This document shows, in pieces, positions 59,367-64,000 of a DNA stretch of 64,000 nucleotides. The DNA comes from Bimuria novae-zelandiae CBS 107.79 (lineage: Eukaryota > Ascomycota > Dothideomycetes > Pleosporales > Didymosphaeriaceae): positions 388,733-452,732 of the forward strand of contig ML976662.1 of the NCBI GenBank assembly GCA_010015655.1. Reading direction: 5' to 3'. The position numbers and the translations under genes are program-made. Position 1 is the first letter of the stretch, and every line of letters begins with the position of its first letter. The notes beneath the pieces are model-generated. The model saw nothing but the letters and a program-made list of their open reading frames with translations. It did not search any database and was not told where the DNA came from.

Positions 59367-60560
59367 TCAATAAGGTGTGTGAACTTGTCTCGCGCCCCCG
59401 TCGGGCATGACGAAGTCTCGGGCCAGGTCAAAAGACATGCCGTCGACGAGCACGCGTTGTTGTGACTGCACCAGAATGTCGTGCACATTGGCGAGGGCAG
59501 CCCCTTCGAACGGCGATATAGCCGGTACGACCTTGCTGTAAGGTTTCAGGGTTGCTGCTTTAGCGGCTGGCATTTTGTATTCGAAATAGGAACCGGAGGA
59601 TAACGAGGAAAAGGAAGGAGCGGATGATGATGTCAACAGGGATGGCCGCGAGAACAGTGACGAGGGAAAGTCTTCCTCATGTGCGGAAGAAGTAGGCTCA
59701 TTCGGCGTTCCCGGGAATTCCGTATTGTTCGGGTAGGAATTGGCTATGGCAGTATCTGGGTCTTCTTCCCCAGTTGGCGTGGACGTAAAAAGAAAGCTCG
59801 AATTGTTCAGCTGGTCATAGTAGCCTAACACGGAAGGAGTGTAGGTGTCTGCTCTCTGGGAAACCTGCGATACATCCGAGGCTGGCGCCTCTTCATCGGT
59901 ATCATCGTCGGTCGAGCTCCACGCAGAAAACGCACTCCTCGCAGGTGGTCGTACACCAGGTATTTCGATGACACCAGGAGCCGCCATGTGCCGCCTCGTT
60001 GAGGCAGGCTTCACCGGAGACTGAAGAGGGCTCTTCGGAAAGGAAAGGTCAGGACATGATTGCGGAGAGATAGCCGCACCCGGCCTATACGTTGGTATTG
60101 AGTTCAACTGGGACTGGATGAACTTGGCAAGGTGAGCAGAGTAATCCCCCAGAGGACTGGTAGCCCGGACAGGGGTGACCCAACTCTGTTCCGCAGATGG
60201 ATGAGTGGATGCGACAATGGTGGAGGTGCTCCGGTCCGTGGCGTTGGAGGTATTGGAGGGTATCCGGGCGTGCCGAGCGGCTCTAGGCTCTGGAGGCGAT
60301 GATGGCTCTCCATCAATAGTCTCCGAGACTACCGAACCCTGCAAAAGATAACTCATGTGATCCTGTGGTCGAAATGTTTCTATCCCATCTCTCCGGCGAT
60401 TGTGTCGTCGCTTGACCCGGGCCGCTCTGCCCTCCAGCATGAGGAGCTCAGCTTCGGGCGTAGAGCATCCCAGAGCTTCTGAGATGGGGAAGGAATTGCT
60501 TCTTTTTCTGAAGGTCCTCGGTCGTGGGCTGGAAGTTGGGGAGGAATGTCGCTTGTCCAT
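59367..60560 (-). CDS. hypothetical Ser/Pro-rich protein, 397 aa
   Basis: An uninterrupted frame of normal base composition, with no RIP damage. I chose the ATG at 60558-60560 (MDKRHSSPTSSP); the open frame extends 12 codons upstream without an ATG, so an upstream exon is possible. The protein is mostly low complexity, rich in Ser, Pro and Thr. A basic cluster VKRRHNRRR at residues 49-57 could be a nuclear localisation signal. An acidic run TDDDTDEE is at 217-224. The least disordered part is the C-terminus (324-397: SYFEYKMPAAKAATLKPYSK, then ISPFEGAALANVHDIL and VDGMSFDLARDFVMP), which looks like a conserved motif. No catalytic domain, signal peptide or membrane segment is seen. I do not recognise its function; a regulatory or scaffold role is only a guess. 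Confidence 0.8.
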   Translation of the reverse strand: MDKRHSSPTSSPRPRTFRKRSNSFPISEALGCSTPEAELLMLEGRAARVKRRHNRRRDGIETFRPQDHMSYLLQGSVVSETIDGEPSSPPEPRAARHARIPSNTSNATDRSTSTIVASTHPSAEQSWVTPVRATSPLGDYSAHLAKFIQSQLNSIPTYRPGAAISPQSCPDLSFPKSPLQSPVKPASTRRHMAAPGVIEIPGVRPPARSAFSAWSSTDDDTDEEAPASDVSQVSQRADTYTPSVLGYYDQLNNSSFLFTSTPTGEEDPDTAIANSYPNNTEFPGTPNEPTSSAHEEDFPSSLFSRPSLLTSSSAPSFSSLSSGSYFEYKMPAAKAATLKPYSKVVPAISPFEGAALANVHDILVQSQQRVLVDGMSFDLARDFVMPDGGARQVHTPY

Positions 60561-62280
60561 TTCGATATCCAGCTCGGTAGTGGTGAGTTCAGACAATGTG
60601 TAGCATGGCTGCGGGGTTGCAGCTCAATAGTTTGCCCAATAATTAAGGAATGTGATTAGATCTAACAACGATCTACAGTCGGGCGTCGCGCAACAAGTTC
60701 GAAGGAATGCTAGAATCGGGCAATTGAGAACGGGGGGAGAGCAAGACAAAAGAGATCGCGTTCGCGCAAGCAGGCGTTCAAAAGAAAAAAGCCCACGACG
60801 CTCGGTCGAAGCGGATCTTCCGGGGTGGGTCAGTTTTGCCGGCCTCGGGCTGAGAATAGCATGGTGGTCTTGCAAGGCGGGCAGCTAGACGATAGCACAT
60901 GACGTTGACGAGACTAACACGACCAAAGACTTGGACAAAAAGATTGACTTCAGGGGTGCATGAGCAGTTCGCGGCCTTAGCGCGGTAGAACGGGCGGCCA
61001 ATGGAAAGGGGCGCCACCTATTGCTACGCTTACCTGGCAACGCAAGCTCGCACCTGTAGACGCTGTGGCGAGCATGTTTTGCGTAATGCTGCTCTGGTGT
61101 TGCAACCATTGACCGATGGTCGCGTCTTGAGCGTTTTGCGACGCTCAAGACGCATCAGCGGTGGAACCGCTGCAGTGGGCGGATTGTGTCAGCGCGCGAG
61201 CCACAAGATTGAGGAAGTATGTGATCGCCACAGATCTTCGATAACCTTGCGTGTCCATGTTTTTCGACTGCCTGATCGGCCCTACCGCCAGTCTGTCATG
61301 ACGAAGGCCCTGAACGCAGGGCTACCGTGAGTGGGCGGGTGAGCGTAACCTGAAATTGCAGTGCAAGTGATCAGCTTCCGTAAGAGAAACACTGTTCCGC
61401 GGCGGATTCCATGGTATAGACGTAGTAATATCAACGTACGAGCGCCCACATCCGATTGACTTTGGCAACACGAGTCAACTCAACATTGTTGTGGGCTGCA
61501 AGGAGGTGCTGCCCGACTGCCAGGAAGCGAGATGGCGGGCCGAAGCACACTGCAGCTGTATCTACTAGGCTCGAGAATAGACTCGCACGCTCCTCGGCTC
61601 AGGAGGCGCTTTCACGGCAAGGCGGAGGTTTACTGCTGCAACATTCAACTCTCGAGGACAACCCCAGTTCGTATTCACTGGCGCCGGTCGTACTAGCTTC
61701 AACCGTTGGTGCAGGTTCGCATTGAGCTCTGTGTCCTGGCCCATGCGAATGCGACATTGCGATGATGTCTGCCCCCTCAGCGCATTGCCCGCGGTAGAAA
61801 TCCAACGGTTCTCATGGTCTCTGAACCCTTGAGGCTGAGTCTCTCTCAGTGCATTTATTCAGCCTGCCAAGGCAGCCTGAACCTGTTTAATCAGCCACAA
61901 AATGGCCGTCGATAACACCGCGTCGTAACACTAGCAGCACTGCAACATCGAAGCTAGTCTTCGTTTTGCCCAATACGGCATCGCCGCTTTCTCACAAAAG
62001 TCTTTCACGGGGTCCTGGCCGCACAGCGCAAACATCCGATGTCCCATGACCTGAGCGCGGAGCACCTTCCTGATGCTTCCGTCGCTAGCATCTGTGCCAT
62101 ACCTTAACCTCGGCACCCGTCCCAGATCAACACTGCACCCTTTCACCCTACACTTCCCTGCTATTCTTCTCTCCTAGACAGCCTGCCATCCATCCCTCCA
62201 CGGCTTCTATCCGCCTGCATGCCCCACTCCGCCAAGGCAGATACCTCTTTTGTTTGAATCCCCTTCCTGCTCGCCATCTT
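60561..62280. other. intergenic region upstream of the 397-aa gene
   Basis: Normal composition. Open frames up to 109 codons occur on both strands (for example 61001-61330 and 61456-61725) but overlap each other and show no domain or consistent codon pattern, so I do not call genes. A strong hairpin lies at 61122-61153. From about 62110 to 62280 the sequence is pyrimidine-rich (CCTACACTTCCCTGCTATTC, CCATCCATCCCTCC), as in fungal promoters and 5' leaders read on the plus strand. Confidence 0.5.
61122..61153. other. perfect 12-bp inverted repeat (hairpin)
   Basis: GCGTCTTGAGCG at 61122-61133 and its exact complement at 61142-61153 are separated by 8 bases. It lies about 560 bp upstream of the start of the 397-aa gene. 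It could be a dimeric protein-binding site or a transcript hairpin. Confidence 0.85.
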
Positions 62281-62352
62281 ATGACGACGCGCCGCACCTA
62301 TGTCGCCATCATCGCCTTCCTCGCCGTGAACGAAGGAGCTCGTTTTTATTGA
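62281..62352 (+). other. short ORF after a promoter-like leader, just before a transposon end
   Basis: Frame of 23 codons, MTTRRTYVAIIAFLAVNEGARFY, followed by TGA. It has the basic-then-hydrophobic start of a signal or membrane anchor, follows a pyrimidine-rich leader, and ends two bases before the TA target of the element starting at 62356. It may be the remains of a gene cut off by that insertion, or chance. Confidence 0.3.
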
Positions 62353-62355
62353 CTA

Positions 62356-62582
62356 ACGTGTCCGTGCGCGTGATGCACGGATTCGCGTGATGCACGCTCG
62401 GCCCGAAAACATGTCAAACTTCCACACCACACAACTCCACCAATATGGCTCCGATTGACGATGCGCTTGCAGAGATAGACTCGCTAGATCCCAGCGATGA
62501 ACTCTGTTATCCCCCGCACTGTCAAAATCTGCCACAAACGACGCGCCAATCAGCGTCTAGTCGATCTCACCACCAAATTTGA
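62356..62582 (+). mobile_element. Fot1/pogo-like terminus plus transposase N-terminus fragment
   Basis: After TA (62354-62355) the sequence begins ACGTGTCCGTGCGCGTGATG and repeats GCGTGATGCACG within the end, the same design as the Fot1/pogo and MITE termini elsewhere in the window (ACGTG start, 17-18-bp direct repeats). An ATG at 62445 opens a 45-codon frame, MAPIDDALAEIDSLDPSDELCY..., whose first 22 residues look like the N-terminus of ascomycete pogo-type transposases; similarity then stops and a TGA follows at 62580. A 3'-splice-like TTTTTGTTTTACAG ends at 62612, just before piggyBac-like coding. No partner terminal repeat is in the window. Confidence 0.6.
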
Positions 62583-62652
62583 ATTGTGATGACGGCAATT
62601 TTTGTTTTACAGCCAAAATCGACCTCTTTCAAAATTGCTAGCACATGCAAAC

Positions 62653-64000
62653 ATGCCAAATCCTGCGTCTGTCGTCAGCAACGATCCTGACTTCGTAAAA
62701 TACACAAAATACTTACAAAAACGAGGTGTTTTACCTGACTTACCGTCCACGCCGCCACCGCAATGGAGACCTCTCGAAATCAACAACCCACGTACTTTTG
62801 GAGTCGCTAATTTACCTAAGGGTACTAACAGAGGCTCTCCAATTGCCCTCTTTAACTTGTTTTTCGACGCCGAGGTCATGGAGCAGATCGCACACTTTAC
62901 CAACGATCGCGCTGCTCATGCGCACCCTCAGCTGCCCTCCGCGAGAGGCTGGAAACCTACGTCGCCAGGAGAGCTGCATACGTACTTTGCAATTGTCGTA
63001 TATATGGCCGTCCACAGAGAGCCGTCGCTGGCAGAATATTGGAGTCGCGGTCACAAAAACGCGCCTACTCACAAGCTCAACGACTTCATGGGCTGTACGC
63101 GCTGGCACCAGCTAGATCGCTACCTGTACACTGCGGAAGTTAGTCAGACTTTTCAGTCACCTTTTGGCAGGGTGTGGGATCTCTCAGAGCTCCTCCGCGC
63201 GCGCTCTCTGCAGTACTGGCGCCTGGCAAGCACCTCTGCGTCGACGAGGCTATTGCCAGATTTACTGGACGTGCTAGCAAGGTGGTAATCATTAAGATAA
63301 AGCCTACACCTGAGGGCTTTAAAATCTGGTGTCTGGCAAACGATGGAGTCGTCCTGAACTAGTTATTTTATGCCAGAGGCAAAGGCCGCGGCCCTGTCAA
63401 TTTACCGACCTTTACTGACGCTGACGCGCAGGCTTTTACACCCATAGAGTCAGTACCCGTCGCTCTCGTCCTCGCCGTTGACGCTGATGGTCAGCGCCTT
63501 TTTCCGTCGGGTCTCCACATTGTGTGGGACGACAATCTGTTCAACACCATACCCATGCTTAAATACCTGCGGCGGCAAGGCGTGGGTTGCGCAGGGACGG
63601 TCCGGACGACCAAGACAACGACCAAAGAGACTTTTGAAGACGCTGCGCGCGTGGAGTTGCAAGCCGAGGACGTCAGCGTCAAAGGGCGCGCCCGCCAGAA
63701 GGTGGTAAAGGAGCGCTTTTCGAGCAGCCTTATGCGTCTGAAAACGCAGTTTACAAAGCACATGGAGTGGGGAGAGATCAGATGGGACTTGTTAAAGAGC
63801 GGAGAAGTCCTATAGGCAGCGTGGAGAGACAATCAGGTCGTCCTTTTTGCCTCTACCGTCGCAGAGCGTAAGTTTGTCGTCTTAACACTATGGCCTTGGC
63901 ACGCTGACGATAGTCGCCACCAGCGATCCAGGTCATCATGAAGCTCCGCCGACGCTCCAAAATGAGCCAAAACAACAAGGGGATCTTTGAAAAAGCCTTT
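62653..64000 (+). pseudogene. piggyBac-like transposase (DDE_Tnp_1_7) pseudogene, truncated by window end
   Basis: Starts at ATG 62653 (MPNPASVVSNDPDF); the frame is open from 62602 without an earlier ATG. N-terminal part: FFDAEVMEQIAHFTNDRAA, then the PSLAEYWS and FMGCTRWHQLDRYLY segments typical of piggyBac-type transposases. A one-base loss at about 63222 shifts the frame. The reading then continues with LCVDEAIARFTGRASK (first catalytic Asp). An in-frame TAG follows at 63361, where the family often has Trp, then AVDADGQRLFPSGLHIVWDDNLFNTIPMLKYLRRQG (further Asp residues). TAG occurs at 63813 and TGA at about 63939 and 63963, and the C-terminal basic segment runs out of the window. Composition is normal, so this is ordinary decay or very light RIP. 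The family inserts at TTAA. Confidence 0.85.

Noticed and set aside
59057..59488. 143-codon minus-strand frame
   Set aside because: It overlaps the 3' end of the 397-aa gene in another frame, is rich in Cys/His/Ser without pattern, and shows no domain.
60561..60596. Upstream extension of the 397-aa gene by 12 codons
   Set aside because: The extension has TTG, not ATG, at its start; nuclear fungal genes rarely initiate there, so the first in-frame ATG at 60560 was used.
61001..61330. 109-codon plus-strand frame
   Set aside because: It overlaps frames on the other strand, contains the hairpin, and has no domain or leader.
61456..61725. 89-codon plus-strand frame and its antisense neighbour
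   Set aside because: Overlapping random frames in G+C-balanced DNA; no support.

Overview
This window is nuclear DNA of a filamentous ascomycete (Pezizomycotina). About nine tenths of it (1-58264) is a very A+T-rich block of nested transposons that has been heavily altered by repeat-induced point mutation (RIP). TpA is extremely common, CpA/TpG is depleted, CpG is still frequent, and former CAA/CAG/TGG codons are read as TAA/TAG. The last 5.7 kb (58265-64000) has ordinary base composition and looks genic. A dothideomycete-like fungus is my guess from this two-compartment layout; the sequence does not prove it.

Layout, left to right. 1-2467: minus-strand retroelement remnant (gag with a decayed CCHC knuckle), running off the left edge. 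2468-22747: minus-strand Ty1/copia element C1. It is split by a solo LTR (3808-4263), by a 14.4-kb minus-strand Ty3/gypsy chromovirus G1 (5914-20289, TSD ATTGC) and by a 239-bp GC-rich solo LTR-like insert (22125-22363). G1 is itself split by copia C2 (7381-12498, TSD ACTAT), a Fot1/pogo DNA transposon (12853-14699, TA target) and a 438-bp MITE (17405-17842, TA target). 22748-26864: gag remnant, LTR, inverted fragment of a second gypsy family, and an unassigned stretch. 26865-47411: gypsy chromovirus A (plus strand, TSD ACTAT), split by a second Fot1/pogo copy (28830-30694), a solo LTR (30984-31381, TSD TTAAC), copia C4 (35590-41064, minus, TSD GAGTT) and copia C3 (41176-46469, plus, TSD ATAGG). 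47736-54510: gypsy B, a more degraded copy of A without those insertions, so it preserves the pre-insertion sites. 54511-54733: short terminal-repeat element at a chimeric junction. 54734-58264: truncated G1-family copy ending in its 5' LTR, which is the edge of the A+T-rich block.

In the genic part one protein gene is convincing: a 397-residue Ser/Pro-rich protein of unknown function on the minus strand (59367-60560). At the right edge a piggyBac-like transposase pseudogene (62653 to beyond 64000) lies just downstream of a Fot1/pogo-like terminus and a pogo-type transposase N-terminus (62356-62582), a possible chimeric or nested transposon.

No element in the A+T-rich block has an intact coding region; all are RIP-inactivated. 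Copia, gypsy and pogo families were recognised from translated motifs (zinc knuckles, protease, reverse transcriptase YxDD, RNase H, integrase, chromodomain, FDETGF/LLIIDN transposase motifs), and boundaries from terminal repeats, target-site duplications and paralogous empty sites.
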